From the NCBI RefSeq assembly GCF_000733725.1, contig NZ_JMQM01000001.1, positions 1,116,001 through 1,180,000 on the forward strand: DNA of 64,000 bases. Reading direction: 5' to 3'. Every line of letters begins with the position of its first letter. Position 1 is the stretch's first letter. A model generated the notes under the pieces. That model was not told the origin of the DNA, ran no database searches, and worked only from the letters and a program-made list of their open reading frames with translations. Source of the stretch: Nitratireductor basaltis. Lineage in GTDB: Bacteria > Pseudomonadota > Alphaproteobacteria > Rhizobiales > Rhizobiaceae. The position numbers were made by a program, and so were the translations under genes. Shown here one piece after another: positions 35,998 to 45,398 of the stretch.

Positions 35998-36615
35998 CTA
36001 GAGACTGCTGACGACCCAGTCGACAATCTCAACCGTGGCGGTCTCGAAGGCAGTGTTGAAGGCTGCCCGATAGGCTGCGCTGCCTGTGCCGCTTACCGGT
36101 GCGACAGCAACGACGCTGCGTGATGCACGCACGACACCGTTGCGGTCATCGACTATGCGCACGAACAATTCCACATAGGTCGTCTCGCTCGCCCCTGTGC
36201 GGATTTCAAAGGCGCGGATGTCAGTGACAACCTGGTAGTCGATCGCCAATCCCTGCCCGGGCAGTCCCACTCCGCCGAAACTGTCGGTTTTCTGAAAGGC
36301 CTCGGCCAGGCGTGCCTGTATCAGCTGCGGCAACCGATCGGTCCAGCGCACGCCATTGAGGAGCTGTACCGTCCCCTCACCCGTTCGGATGACGATGTCT
36401 TCTCCGTCCAGCAGCTTGAGCGCGGACGGTTCGGCTATAAGGATCTGGCGCCGCGGGAAGGCCCGTGCGGTTTGGATGAGAGCGGGAGCCGACAGATCAA
36501 TGGCGTCAACAGGAGGCGGGGAAAATCCGGGGATCGCCGAGCAAGCCGAGAGGAAGGCCGTGGCAAGCAAGCCGCCCGCGGCATAAACAAGTCTCACGTG
36601 CAGAACTCCCCACAA
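35998..36615 (-). CDS. ABC-type transport auxiliary lipoprotein (PqiC/MlaB-adjacent type)
   Basis: A 205-residue lipoprotein of the ABC_trans_aux family (PF03886). A signal peptide with lipobox LSAC (Cys near 25) is followed by a domain with DLSAPALIQTARAFPRRQILIAEP and a helical-strand C-terminal part (IQARLAEAFQKTDSFGGVG). Such proteins sit at the periplasmic side of MCE-type lipid transporters. It follows the MlaD gene by 46 bases and is the last gene of the mla-like operon. The frame starts with TTG at 36615; a GTG six codons later is a likely alternative start. Confidence 0.85.
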   Translation of the reverse strand: MWGVLHVRLVYAAGGLLATAFLSACSAIPGFSPPPVDAIDLSAPALIQTARAFPRRQILIAEPSALKLLDGEDIVIRTGEGTVQLLNGVRWTDRLPQLIQARLAEAFQKTDSFGGVGLPGQGLAIDYQVVTDIRAFEIRTGASETTYVELFVRIVDDRNGVVRASRSVVAVAPVSGTGSAAYRAAFNTAFETATVEIVDWVVSSL

Positions 36616-36661
36616 CGGCTGAATTGCAATAGATTAACCACTACTTGCTTGGCTTTGCATG

Positions 36662-38035
36662 TCAACGACGGGCACGCCCGTCATAGCGTTTGATCTCACC
36701 TTCCCCACCGGTAATGATCCGCTGAGGATTTCGTTCAAGATCGGTGACGGCTCTTTCGATGCGGGTGATTGCGCGGCGTCCATCTTCAACAAGCGCCTCG
36801 ACGTCCCTCAAGCCTTTTCCCGAAAAACGCGACAAGCCGTCTGTGATCGTGCCAACGCGCGCATTCAATGTATCTGCGACCTGACGGAAGGACTGGAGGG
36901 TTGCGCGCGCCTCTGCAACGAGCCCCTCGCCGTCACCGGATTCCAGCATCTTGTCGACCTTCGCCAAGACACCATCAACCCGTACAGATGCCTCGTTGAG
37001 CCTGCTGGCAAGCTGGGAGGCGTCTACGATTATCTGGTCGATCTCCTCGCTGCGGCCGCCGATCTTTTCCGTGACTTTCGCAATCTCGGACGAGGCGCGG
37101 TTCACCGCCCCGCTGGCCTCTTCGAAGTTCCTGACGGCGGAGGAGACGGCATCGCCATCAATTCCTTCCAACACGTTGTCGACCTTCGAAAGGGTCTGGT
37201 TCGCACTGGTCGAAAAAGTCGAGATGGATGCGACAGCCTGATCCACACGCGTGACCACAGTCTCGAACTGATCGCTGGCTTTCGCCAGATCATCCGTAAA
37301 CTGCTCCACATTGGTGACGATTTCGGTGACCTTCTCGCGATCGACGGATACGATCAGGTCTTCTGCAGCCTTGAGCGTGTTCTCCAACTGGCCGGTTACG
37401 GTGCCTATGGTCTTCGAAAGTTCCCCGACATTGGCCAGGAAATCGTCGATCCCCGAGGCGTTCTGGGAAAGAGCCTGGGAAAATTGCTCGATGTTCTGCA
37501 CGGTCTGGGAAAGCGGCCCGCGCGCTTCCTTCACGAAGCCTTCGAGCTCTCCGATAACACTATCGGCCCGCGTAAGCAGGCTTTGTGCCGTCTGCAGCAA
37601 ATTCGTAACAGCTGATGGACTGGCCGTGATTTCGGCGATCTCGTTGGATTGCTCTGCCAGGTGAAGAATGTTCTGTTCGGTCGGATCGCCACCCTTCAGC
37701 TCGATATTCGCCTGCCCGGTCAGGCCCGCGAGGCCGACATCGGCCTGGGTAGAGCGGGTAATGGGGGTGAGACGGTCGACCTCGGCATCGGCGACAGCCA
37801 CTTGCGGATTGGTCAAGTCGAGATAGACCCGGCGCACGTCGCCAACCTTTACGCCGTTGAACAACACAGCACTGCCGCGCCCAAGCCCTGATGCGGAACC
37901 GGGTATGCGAATACGCAGCAGAGACGTCTCGCCGCGCTCGCCTATCGCAGCGGTCCAGTAGACGAACCCGAAGGCTGCCAACAGCGCGAGAATGGCGAAT
38001 GCACCGACCGCGACGTAATTTGCTTTTGTTTCCAT
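36662..38035 (-). CDS. MCE/MlaD-family phospholipid-binding protein
   Basis: A 457-residue inner-membrane-anchored periplasmic protein. One N-terminal helix (about 8-28), then the MCE domain (about 38-120: LLRIRIPGSASGLGRGSAVLFNGVKVGDVRRV) and long alpha-helical repeats (about 150-440) that would form a coiled tube. E. coli MlaD is only 183 residues, so the helical extension is large and more like that of PqiB/TTG2-type proteins. Third in the operon with the ATPase and permease; substrate phospholipid or sterol-like lipid by family. Confidence 0.9.
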   Translation of the reverse strand: METKANYVAVGAFAILALLAAFGFVYWTAAIGERGETSLLRIRIPGSASGLGRGSAVLFNGVKVGDVRRVYLDLTNPQVAVADAEVDRLTPITRSTQADVGLAGLTGQANIELKGGDPTEQNILHLAEQSNEIAEITASPSAVTNLLQTAQSLLTRADSVIGELEGFVKEARGPLSQTVQNIEQFSQALSQNASGIDDFLANVGELSKTIGTVTGQLENTLKAAEDLIVSVDREKVTEIVTNVEQFTDDLAKASDQFETVVTRVDQAVASISTFSTSANQTLSKVDNVLEGIDGDAVSSAVRNFEEASGAVNRASSEIAKVTEKIGGRSEEIDQIIVDASQLASRLNEASVRVDGVLAKVDKMLESGDGEGLVAEARATLQSFRQVADTLNARVGTITDGLSRFSGKGLRDVEALVEDGRRAITRIERAVTDLERNPQRIITGGEGEIKRYDGRARR

Positions 38036-38051
38036 CAGTACACTATCTGCA

Positions 38052-38879
38052 TCAAGGTCGATTGTCCGTCACGATCTGACGGGCGCGCTTGCCTCGGAAG
38101 TAAGACTTTACCCAAGGCTCTTCGCTTCGCATCATTTCTTCCACGGTGCCAGCGACCAGCACCCGTTTCTTCCCCAGCACCGCGATGCGATCACACACCG
38201 TAAGCAGGCTGTCCAGGTCGTGGGTTACCATATAGACGGTAAGGCCCATCGTGTCGCGCATCTTGGCGACCAGTTCGTCGAACTCCGCGGCACCGATCGG
38301 ATCGAGGCCGGATGTCGGCTCATCCAGAAACAGGATATCCGGATCCAGCGCGAGCGCTCGCGCCAGGGCAGCACGTTTGATCATGCCGCCTGAAAGCTCC
38401 GATGGCAGCTTGTTCGCCGCTTCGCGCGGCAGCCCCACCAGTTCCACTTTCAGCAGAGCCAGTTCGTCCATCAGTTTGTGCGGCAGGTCCAGATACTCGC
38501 GCATCGGAACCTGGATGTTCTCCAAGACAGTGAGGGATGAGAACAAGGCACCATGCTGAAACAGCACCCCCAACCGCATATCCAGCGCAATCTTCTCGCG
38601 GGTTGATGCCGTTGCGAGATCCTTTCCGAAAAGCTCAATCGTGCCGCTGCTACGCGGGATCAGTCCCAGAACCGTGCGCAAAAGCACGGACTTGCCTGCA
38701 CCCGACGCTCCCACAAATCCCAGGATCTCGCCGTGATGAACGTCCAGCGACAGGTTCTCCAGAACCGTGGTTTCCCCGAAGGAGACCGTAATGTCACGTG
38801 CCGACAGTACGACCTTGTCGCCCTGCCATTCTGGCTGAACCGGCGTCATCACGTCGCTGTTGCTCTCCAGACCGGCCAT
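38052..38879 (-). CDS. ABC transporter ATP-binding protein, MlaF-type
   Basis: A 275-residue ATPase of a lipid transporter. Walker A GASGAGKS (about 56-63), signature SELSGGMIKRAALARAL (SGGM is the MlaF variant of LSGGQ), Walker B DILFLDEPTSGLDP, H-loop VTHD. It overlaps the permease gene by one base (TGATG), so the two are co-translated. The MlaD and lipoprotein genes follow. Confidence 0.93.
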   Translation of the reverse strand: MAGLESNSDVMTPVQPEWQGDKVVLSARDITVSFGETTVLENLSLDVHHGEILGFVGASGAGKSVLLRTVLGLIPRSSGTIELFGKDLATASTREKIALDMRLGVLFQHGALFSSLTVLENIQVPMREYLDLPHKLMDELALLKVELVGLPREAANKLPSELSGGMIKRAALARALALDPDILFLDEPTSGLDPIGAAEFDELVAKMRDTMGLTVYMVTHDLDSLLTVCDRIAVLGKKRVLVAGTVEEMMRSEEPWVKSYFRGKRARQIVTDNRP

Positions 38880-40087
38880 CAGAAATCGATCGCAGCATAG
38901 AACATGGCAAAGAGGCCATCGACGACAATCACCACGAAAATCGCCTTCACCACTGAAGCCGTGACGTGGCTTCCAAGCGATTCGGCACTGCCGCCGACCT
39001 TCATGCCTTCAACAGACGCAATGACACCGATGATCAGCGCCATGAACGGGGCCTTGATGAGCCCGGCGAAGATGGTGGTGAGATCGATCGCTTCATGCAT
39101 GCGGTCGATAAATGCCGTTGGTGGGATCCCTGAATAGAGCCAGGCCGTTGCCATCGCTCCACCGACAGCCGCAAAATTCGCGACAATCGTCAGGCAGGGC
39201 AAGGCGATCACCAGGGCAAGAAGGCGTGGAAAAACCAGAACCCCTACGGGATTGAGCCCCATAACGGTCAGTGCGTCGACTTCCTCACGCATCTTCATCG
39301 AGCCGATTTCGGCAGTAATGGCGCTGCCAGAGCGACCCGATACCATGATGGCGGTCATGAGCACGCCGAGTTCACGCCATATAAGGATCCCGACAAGATC
39401 AACGACGAAGATCTCGGCACCGAAATAACGCAGCTGAAATGCACCTTGCTGTGCAATGATTGCGCCCACGATCGCCGACATCAGCATTATGATCGGTATG
39501 GCACCCACGCCCATGCGGTCGATCTGGTTTGCAATTGCGGCAGGGTTCAAGGTGTGCTTGCGGCCGAGTTTCATCTGCGCGCCGCTGATGGTCGCACCCA
39601 GGATGAACAGTCCCTGCATCATGTCGTCGCGCATATTGTACATCGCGCGTCCGATCGCCGCCGGCACCGCCACGAACCAGGAATCGCTTTTGGGCTTTTC
39701 AGGTATCGTCGGATTGCGGGCAATCGGCTGTACTTCCTCCAACAATATGAGGGCCGATTTCGAGGCGCCGAGCACCTCCACTTCACCTCCGCCGGCGCGA
39801 TGGGCGTTGATGAAGCGGGAAATCAGCCATGCGCCCGCTGTGTCGAGCGTCTCTATCGCAGAGATATCCAATCGGGCAGAAACGCCTTCGGCATTTGCCT
39901 CCAGCTTGCGCAGGGCCTCATCCACGCTGCCCACAGTGCGCGAGATCCATTTGCCGCTCAACCGGCACAGCAATGCATGTTCCTGCCACTCGACATCCAG
40001 GCCGGCACCGGCTGGACCAGCCGTTTCCCTTGATGCCGCGTCTTGTGCCTGAGCTTGTGAAACCATATCCAATCCATAGTTCGCCAT
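38879..40087 (-). CDS. ABC transporter permease, MlaE-type, with N-terminal STAS domain
   Basis: The membrane part of the Mla-like system. The C-terminal 260 residues have the MlaE pattern: IGVGAIPIIMLMSAIVGAIIAQQGAFQL-like helix, GRSGSAITAEIGSMKMREEVDAL and VFPRLLALVIALPCLT. An N-terminal STAS domain (about 35-115: LDISAIETLDTAGAWLISRF) is fused on, whereas in E. coli this is the separate MlaB. The start is uncertain: 40087 leaves room for divergent promoters; ATGs at 40066 and the frame end at 40135 are other options. Confidence 0.88.
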   Translation of the reverse strand: MANYGLDMVSQAQAQDAASRETAGPAGAGLDVEWQEHALLCRLSGKWISRTVGSVDEALRKLEANAEGVSARLDISAIETLDTAGAWLISRFINAHRAGGGEVEVLGASKSALILLEEVQPIARNPTIPEKPKSDSWFVAVPAAIGRAMYNMRDDMMQGLFILGATISGAQMKLGRKHTLNPAAIANQIDRMGVGAIPIIMLMSAIVGAIIAQQGAFQLRYFGAEIFVVDLVGILIWRELGVLMTAIMVSGRSGSAITAEIGSMKMREEVDALTVMGLNPVGVLVFPRLLALVIALPCLTIVANFAAVGGAMATAWLYSGIPPTAFIDRMHEAIDLTTIFAGLIKAPFMALIIGVIASVEGMKVGGSAESLGSHVTASVVKAIFVVIVVDGLFAMFYAAIDF

Positions 40088-40151
40088 ACGCGCATTGGAA
40101 ACTCCATTCCGGCCAAGCGCGCTGCTTTTTCGCACCGTTGGAGGGTGAAAG

Positions 40152-41135
40152 ATGTCCTACAGCATGAAAGTCGAGATCGAACGGTTTCCTATCGCCGGTG
40201 TTTTCCGAATCGCGCGCGGTGCGCGTACGGAAGCCCAGGTCGTGACCTGCACGATTTCATGTGGTGATGCGGTTGGTCACGGCGAATGTGTTCCCTATCC
40301 CCGCTACGATGAGACCGTAGATAGCGTCATCGCGCAGATCGAAAAGGCACGAACTCTCATCGAAGGCGGATTGTCTCGCAAGGAACTGCTCGAAGCCATG
40401 CCTGCGGGCGCTGCGCGCAATGCCGTTGACTGTGCCTTGTGGGACGTGGAAGCCAAGATCAGCGGCAAGCGCGTCTACGAACATGTCTGCGACACGCCGT
40501 TGCGACCGGTCACCACGGCAGCAACCATTTCCCTTGGCACGGTCGACGAGATGGCCGAAGCAGCGCGCGGTCAGGCGATGCGCCCCCTTCTGAAGGTGAA
40601 GGTGGGCGCGGAGAATGACGCAGCCCGCATTCACGCGGTTGCGGCCTCGGCCCCCAACAGCCGCCTGATCATCGATGCCAATGAAGGCTGGACCGAAGAC
40701 AATATAAGGGAAAACCTCCTCGCCTGCGCAGAGCACAAGGTGGCGCTCGTGGAACAGCCACTACCGGCTGGCGGAGACGCCATTCTGGCCCAGATACCTC
40801 ATCCTGTCCCCGTATGTGCCGACGAGAGCCTTCATACTGCCGAAGACCTGCCTGATCTCAAGGGACGCTATGACGCGGTAAACATAAAGCTGGACAAGAC
40901 TGGCGGCCTGACAGCGGCAATCACGCTTCACCGCGAGGCACGTGCGCAGGGTTTCTCCATCATGATAGGTTGCATGGTCGGCTCATCACTGGCCATGGCA
41001 CCGGCAATGTTGCTTGCCCAGGACGCGGATTTCGTCGATCTGGATGGTCCACTGCTCCTGAAGCAGGACCGTGAGCCCGGATTGAAATATACCGGCTCTG
41101 TCGTATCACCCCCACTCCCCGAGCTTTGGGGCTAG
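40152..41135 (+). CDS. L-Ala-D/L-Glu epimerase (dipeptide epimerase, enolase superfamily)
   Basis: Interconverts L-Ala-D-Glu and L-Ala-L-Glu during murein peptide recycling. 327 residues, with the enolase-superfamily acid-base and metal ligands: the KxK motif (LLKVKVG), Asp in IIDANEGW, Glu in VALVEQPLP, Asp in CADESLH and the second Lys in NIKLDKTGG. GGAGG stands 6 bases before the ATG. The stop lies 11 bases from the convergent phosphoesterase gene. No other recycling gene is adjacent. Confidence 0.9.
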   Translation: MSYSMKVEIERFPIAGVFRIARGARTEAQVVTCTISCGDAVGHGECVPYPRYDETVDSVIAQIEKARTLIEGGLSRKELLEAMPAGAARNAVDCALWDVEAKISGKRVYEHVCDTPLRPVTTAATISLGTVDEMAEAARGQAMRPLLKVKVGAENDAARIHAVAASAPNSRLIIDANEGWTEDNIRENLLACAEHKVALVEQPLPAGGDAILAQIPHPVPVCADESLHTAEDLPDLKGRYDAVNIKLDKTGGLTAAITLHREARAQGFSIMIGCMVGSSLAMAPAMLLAQDADFVDLDGPLLLKQDREPGLKYTGSVVSPPLPELWG

Positions 41136-41146
41136 TTCGTCGCGCT

Positions 41147-42007
41147 TTACGCAGCTTTCACTCCTGCTGCCTCTGCGACGCGGAGCTTGGATTCGGCTGT
41201 TGCGGGCGCGGCTATGCCGGTCCAGGTGATTATCTCGAAATTTCCTTCGAAATCCTCGACAAGGGCGGTGCAGCTTTCCACCCAGTCGCCGGTATTCATG
41301 TAGCGAACACCCCGGATCTCTTCGATCGCGGCATGGTGGATATGGCCGCAAATGACTCCGTCGACATCGCTGCGTCGGGCTTCCTGCGCCAGGACTTCCT
41401 GAAACGAGCTGATGAAGTTGACGGCCTTCTTCACCTTGACCTTGGCCCAAGAAGAGAATGACCAGTAAGGCCGCCCAAGCAGCCTGCGGAGCGCGGCAAC
41501 CGCACGGTTGATCACGATGGCCAGATCATAGGCCTTATCGCCGAGATAGGCGAGCCAGCGCACATTGTGCACGAGCTGGTCAAACTGATCGCCATGGATG
41601 ACAAGATAATCCCTGCCATCGGCACCTTTGTGGATGAGTCGATCGCAAACCACGATGCCGCCGAAATGCGTTCCCTGGAAAGAGCGCAGAAACTCGTCGT
41701 GATTGCCGGCGACATAGTAGATCTCGGTACCCTTGCGGGCCTTGCGCAACAGCTTTTGCACGACATCATTGTGAGCCTGAGGCCAATGCCAGGAACGGCG
41801 CAAGCGCCAACCATCAACGATGTCACCCACCAGATAAACCGTGTCGGCGTCATTGTAGCGCAGGAAGTCGATCAGATACTCCGCCTTTGCAGGCCTTGAG
41901 CCAAGATGCACATCGGAAATGAAGATGCTGCGGTAGTGGCGGGATCTGGGCTCTGGCATGGCTGGCGACCGTTTCGTTCGAGACGCAGCTTCTATGGACA
42001 GATTCAT
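41147..42007 (-). CDS. metallophosphoesterase, UDP-2,3-diacylglucosamine diphosphatase-like
   Basis: A 286-residue calcineurin-like phosphoesterase. Motifs in order are ISDVHLGSR (DxH), YLVGDIVDGW (GD), AGNHDEFLR (GNHD), VIHGDQFD (GDxFD) and CGHIHHA (GHxH). The two His in GDQFDQLVHN and the WSFSSWAKVKVKKAVNFI helix recall LpxH. Alphaproteobacteria mostly use LpxI for lipid A, so the substrate should be taken as open. The start is uncertain: MPEPRSRHYRSIFIS at 41959 is a shorter option. No signal peptide. Confidence 0.85.
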   Translation of the reverse strand: MNLSIEAASRTKRSPAMPEPRSRHYRSIFISDVHLGSRPAKAEYLIDFLRYNDADTVYLVGDIVDGWRLRRSWHWPQAHNDVVQKLLRKARKGTEIYYVAGNHDEFLRSFQGTHFGGIVVCDRLIHKGADGRDYLVIHGDQFDQLVHNVRWLAYLGDKAYDLAIVINRAVAALRRLLGRPYWSFSSWAKVKVKKAVNFISSFQEVLAQEARRSDVDGVICGHIHHAAIEEIRGVRYMNTGDWVESCTALVEDFEGNFEIITWTGIAAPATAESKLRVAEAAGVKAA

Positions 42008-42085
42008 GTCACAGCCATGTGACGGTTGTCATGCAGGCAGGCCATCTGTAGATCATCCAACGAAGCAGAAGCCTGGGAGAAGCAG

Positions 42086-42865
42086 ATGGATCTGGGAATC
42101 AAGGGCCGCAAGGCAATCATATGCGCATCAAGCAGAGGACTTGGCCGCGGCTGCGCCATGGCGCTTGCTGAAGCCGGCTGTGATGTGGTCGTCAATGGCC
42201 GTGAGCCCAACTCCCTGCATCAGACTGCGGAAGAGATTCGTCGCGCATATCCGGTCGTGGTGACCGAGGTCGCGGGCGACGTTTCTGAACCTTCGGTTCA
42301 GGATGCATTGCTCAGCGCGTGCCCGCAGCCGGATATTCTCGTGAACAACAATGGTGGCCCGCCTCGCCGCGATTTTCGCGACCTTACCCGCGAGGACATG
42401 CTGAGGGGCGCGACGCAGAACATGGTCGTTCCACTCGAACTGATCCAGCGGGTGATCGACGGCATGGCAGAGCGCAATTTCGGTCGCATCGTCAACATCA
42501 CTTCCCTGTCCGTCTACATGCCGATAGAAGGCTTGGATCTGTCTTCCGGCGCACGCGCGGGTCTCACGGCCTTCCTCGCCGGCGTGTCGCGTTCCGTTGC
42601 CAACAAGAATGTGACCATCAACAATATTCTCCCCGGCAAGATGGATACAGAACGGCTTGCGAGCGGCATTCGCGCAGGCGCAGAAAAGGCCGGTGTTTCC
42701 TATGAGGAACAGGCCGCGAAACAGGCAGCCGAGATACCGGCGGCCCGCTTTGGCACGGCCGAGGAATTTGGGCAGGCCTGCGCCTTCCTGTGTTCGGCTC
42801 ATGCCGGGTACATCACGGGCCAGAACCTGAAACTCGACGGCGGCCTCTACAACAGCGCCTTCTAA
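42086..42865 (+). CDS. SDR family oxidoreductase
   Basis: A 259-residue classical short-chain dehydrogenase. The ATG at 42086 follows GGGAGAAGCAG; the longer frame to 42026 has no site. It has the ASSRGLGRGCA nucleotide loop, NNGGPP in place of the usual NAG, Ser in ITSLSV, and a Tyr of YMPIEG near 143 at an unusual place. The common YxxxK pair is not evident: the position is occupied by SSGARAGLTAFL. That is the form of FabG-like SDRs with LDLSS..R. Substrate not known. Confidence 0.78.
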   Translation: MDLGIKGRKAIICASSRGLGRGCAMALAEAGCDVVVNGREPNSLHQTAEEIRRAYPVVVTEVAGDVSEPSVQDALLSACPQPDILVNNNGGPPRRDFRDLTREDMLRGATQNMVVPLELIQRVIDGMAERNFGRIVNITSLSVYMPIEGLDLSSGARAGLTAFLAGVSRSVANKNVTINNILPGKMDTERLASGIRAGAEKAGVSYEEQAAKQAAEIPAARFGTAEEFGQACAFLCSAHAGYITGQNLKLDGGLYNSAF

Positions 42866-42907
42866 GGCATCGTCCGGCTTGGGACTGATACGCGGGAAAT
42901 TGCGACT

Positions 42908-45214
42908 ATGGCTGATAACGAGAACAAGAACAGCAAAACGTCGGAACTCGACGAAGCGGCACTCTTCTTTCACCGCTATCCCGTGCCGGGCAAGCTGGAA
43001 ATCCAGGCGACTAAGCCGCTCGGCAACCAGCGCGATCTGGCCCTGGCCTACTCGCCGGGTGTTGCTGCACCCTGCCTGGCCATCAAGGAAGACCCGACCA
43101 CGGCTGCGGACTACACCGCGCGCGCGAATCTTGTCGCCGTGGTCTCCAACGGCTCGGCCGTGCTGGGCCTGGGCAATATCGGGCCCCTTGCTTCCAAACC
43201 CGTTATGGAAGGCAAGGCGGTCCTTTTCAAGAAATTTGCCAATATCGATGTCTTCGATATCGAGATCGATGCACCGGAAATCGACCGGATGGTCGAAACC
43301 GTTTCAGCGCTGGAGCCGACTTTTGGCGGCATAAACCTTGAAGACATCAAGGCTCCGGAATGTTTCGACGTTGAAGAGCGTCTGAAACAGCGCATGAAGA
43401 TTCCCGTCTTCCATGATGACCAGCATGGCACTGCAATCATCGTCGCCGCCGCGATCATCAACGGTCTGGAACTTGCGGGAAAGAAGATTTCCGAGGCCAA
43501 GATCGTGACCTCGGGCGCGGGTGCTGCAGCGCTTGCCTGTCTCAACCTGCTGGTCGAACTGGGTGCAAATCTGGAGAACATCTGGATCACCGACCGCCAC
43601 GGCGTTGCCTATAAAGGCCGCGTGGAGGAGATGGACCGCTGGAAAGAGCCCTACCTCAAGGACACAGACAAGCGCAGCCTTGCCGAGGTCATCCCCGGAG
43701 CGGACGTGTTTCTGGGGCTCTCGGCGGCAGGCGTATTGAAGCCGGAAATGCTGGCGGACATGGCGGACAAGCCGCTGATCCTGGCTCTGGCCAATCCGGT
43801 TCCGGAGATCATGCCGCAAGTGGCCCGTGAGGCGCGGCCCGATGCCATGATCTGCACAGGACGCTCCGACTTCCCCAATCAGGTCAACAATGTTCTGTGC
43901 TTTCCCTACATCTTCCGCGGTGCGCTTGATGTAGGCGCCACGGCCATCAACGAAACGATGAAGCTTGCTGCGGTGCGTGCCATTGCAGCGCTTGCACGCG
44001 AAGAACCTTCCGATGTGGCCGCGCGCGCCTATAGCGGCGAAACACCCATCTTCGGCCCCGACTTCCTGATCCCCTCGCCCTTCGACCCGCGCCTGATCCT
44101 GCGGATTGCTCCGGCAGTGGCGGAAGCGGCCATGGAAAGCGGCGTGGCGAGCAGACCGATCGAGGACATGCAGGCCTATTACGACCGGCTGAACCGCTTC
44201 GTGTTCCGCTCGGGCCTTGTCATGAAGCCGGTCTTCTCCTCCGCGAAGGCGGCGCAGCACAAGCGCGTGATCTATGCCGATGGCGAAGACGAACGTGTCT
44301 TGCGCGCTGCCCAGGTCGTTCTTGAAGAAGGCATTGCGCGTCCAACGCTGATTGGAAGACCTGCTGTCATCGAGACACGGCTAAGCCGCTATGGTCTGAA
44401 AATCCGGCCGGGCAAGGATTTCGACATCATCAATCCCGAGGATGATCCGCGATACCGCGAATATGTCGACCTGCTGCAGAAGCGCACGGGGCGCCGTGGC
44501 ATCACGCCTGAAGGTGCCCGCACACTTGTGCGAACGAACAATACCGTCATCGCGGCCCTTGCCATGCTTCGTGATGAAGCTGATGCGATGATCTGTGGTC
44601 TTGAAGGCAGGTTCGAGCGTCACCTTCGCTATGTGGACATCATCCTGGGTCGTCGTCCCGGCGTGGATGAGCTATCGGCACTGTCAATGCTGATCACGAA
44701 GCAAGGGGTGATGTTCTTCACCGACACCTATGTGAGCATCGACCCTTCAGCAGAAGAGATCGCGGAGATGACGCGTCTGGCAGCGGAAGAAATACGACGC
44801 TTCGGCATCGAACCACGTGCTGCCCTCCTTTCGCATTCCGATTTCGGTTCGCGGGAATCCGCTAGCGCTGCAAAGATGCGCAAGGCAACGGCACTGCTTC
44901 ATGAACAGGCACCAGATCTTGTCGTGGATGGCGAGATGCATGGTGATTCCGCACTGTCGGAGACGCTGCGTCGCAGGGTGTTCCCGCATTCCAACCTCGA
45001 GGGGGAAGCCAATCTTCTCGTCTTCCCCAATCTCGACGCGGCCAATATCACCCTGACCACGGTCAGCGCCATGACCGATGCCCTTCATGTGGGACCGATC
45101 TTACTCGGTCCGGCCATGCCGGCTCATATCCTGACGCCATCAGTTACCTCACGCGGCGTGGTCAACATGACAGCGCTTGCAGTCGTGGAAGCGAGCCAAA
45201 ATAGAAATGGCTAA
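42908..45214 (+). CDS. maeB: NADP-dependent malic enzyme with C-terminal phosphotransacetylase-like domain
   Basis: Decarboxylates malate to pyruvate, forming NADPH. The 768 residues show an N-terminal malic domain (1 to about 420: [92 protein letters not shown]). The C-terminal PTA-like domain (about 430-768: [31 protein letters not shown]) is regulatory and binds acetyl-CoA in related enzymes. This is the normal MaeB type of proteobacteria. Confidence 0.94.
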   Translation: MADNENKNSKTSELDEAALFFHRYPVPGKLEIQATKPLGNQRDLALAYSPGVAAPCLAIKEDPTTAADYTARANLVAVVSNGSAVLGLGNIGPLASKPVMEGKAVLFKKFANIDVFDIEIDAPEIDRMVETVSALEPTFGGINLEDIKAPECFDVEERLKQRMKIPVFHDDQHGTAIIVAAAIINGLELAGKKISEAKIVTSGAGAAALACLNLLVELGANLENIWITDRHGVAYKGRVEEMDRWKEPYLKDTDKRSLAEVIPGADVFLGLSAAGVLKPEMLADMADKPLILALANPVPEIMPQVAREARPDAMICTGRSDFPNQVNNVLCFPYIFRGALDVGATAINETMKLAAVRAIAALAREEPSDVAARAYSGETPIFGPDFLIPSPFDPRLILRIAPAVAEAAMESGVASRPIEDMQAYYDRLNRFVFRSGLVMKPVFSSAKAAQHKRVIYADGEDERVLRAAQVVLEEGIARPTLIGRPAVIETRLSRYGLKIRPGKDFDIINPEDDPRYREYVDLLQKRTGRRGITPEGARTLVRTNNTVIAALAMLRDEADAMICGLEGRFERHLRYVDIILGRRPGVDELSALSMLITKQGVMFFTDTYVSIDPSAEEIAEMTRLAAEEIRRFGIEPRAALLSHSDFGSRESASAAKMRKATALLHEQAPDLVVDGEMHGDSALSETLRRRVFPHSNLEGEANLLVFPNLDAANITLTTVSAMTDALHVGPILLGPAMPAHILTPSVTSRGVVNMTALAVVEASQNRNG

Positions 45215-45398
45215 AATTCGTGGGGTGCAGATAATTTGCACTTAATCTACCTTTGCTAACAATTTTATCTCAACGCAACTTGTAGGCGTACCGTGCCTGC
45301 TTCTATTATTGTGACTGCAGGCGCGAGATGAAGTTGTGACCATTACTGTTTTTTCGTTTCGAACTCATACCGCTGACCGACAGCGGAACGGAGGCTAC

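Noticed and set aside
36659-37615. 318-codon open frame on the plus strand
   Set aside because: Antisense of the MlaD gene, whose helical repeats and codon bias explain it.
45215-45398. gap between maeB and the DUF2865 gene as an RNA gene
   Set aside because: About 185 A+T-rich bases with no strong hairpin, tRNA or riboswitch fold that I could see.
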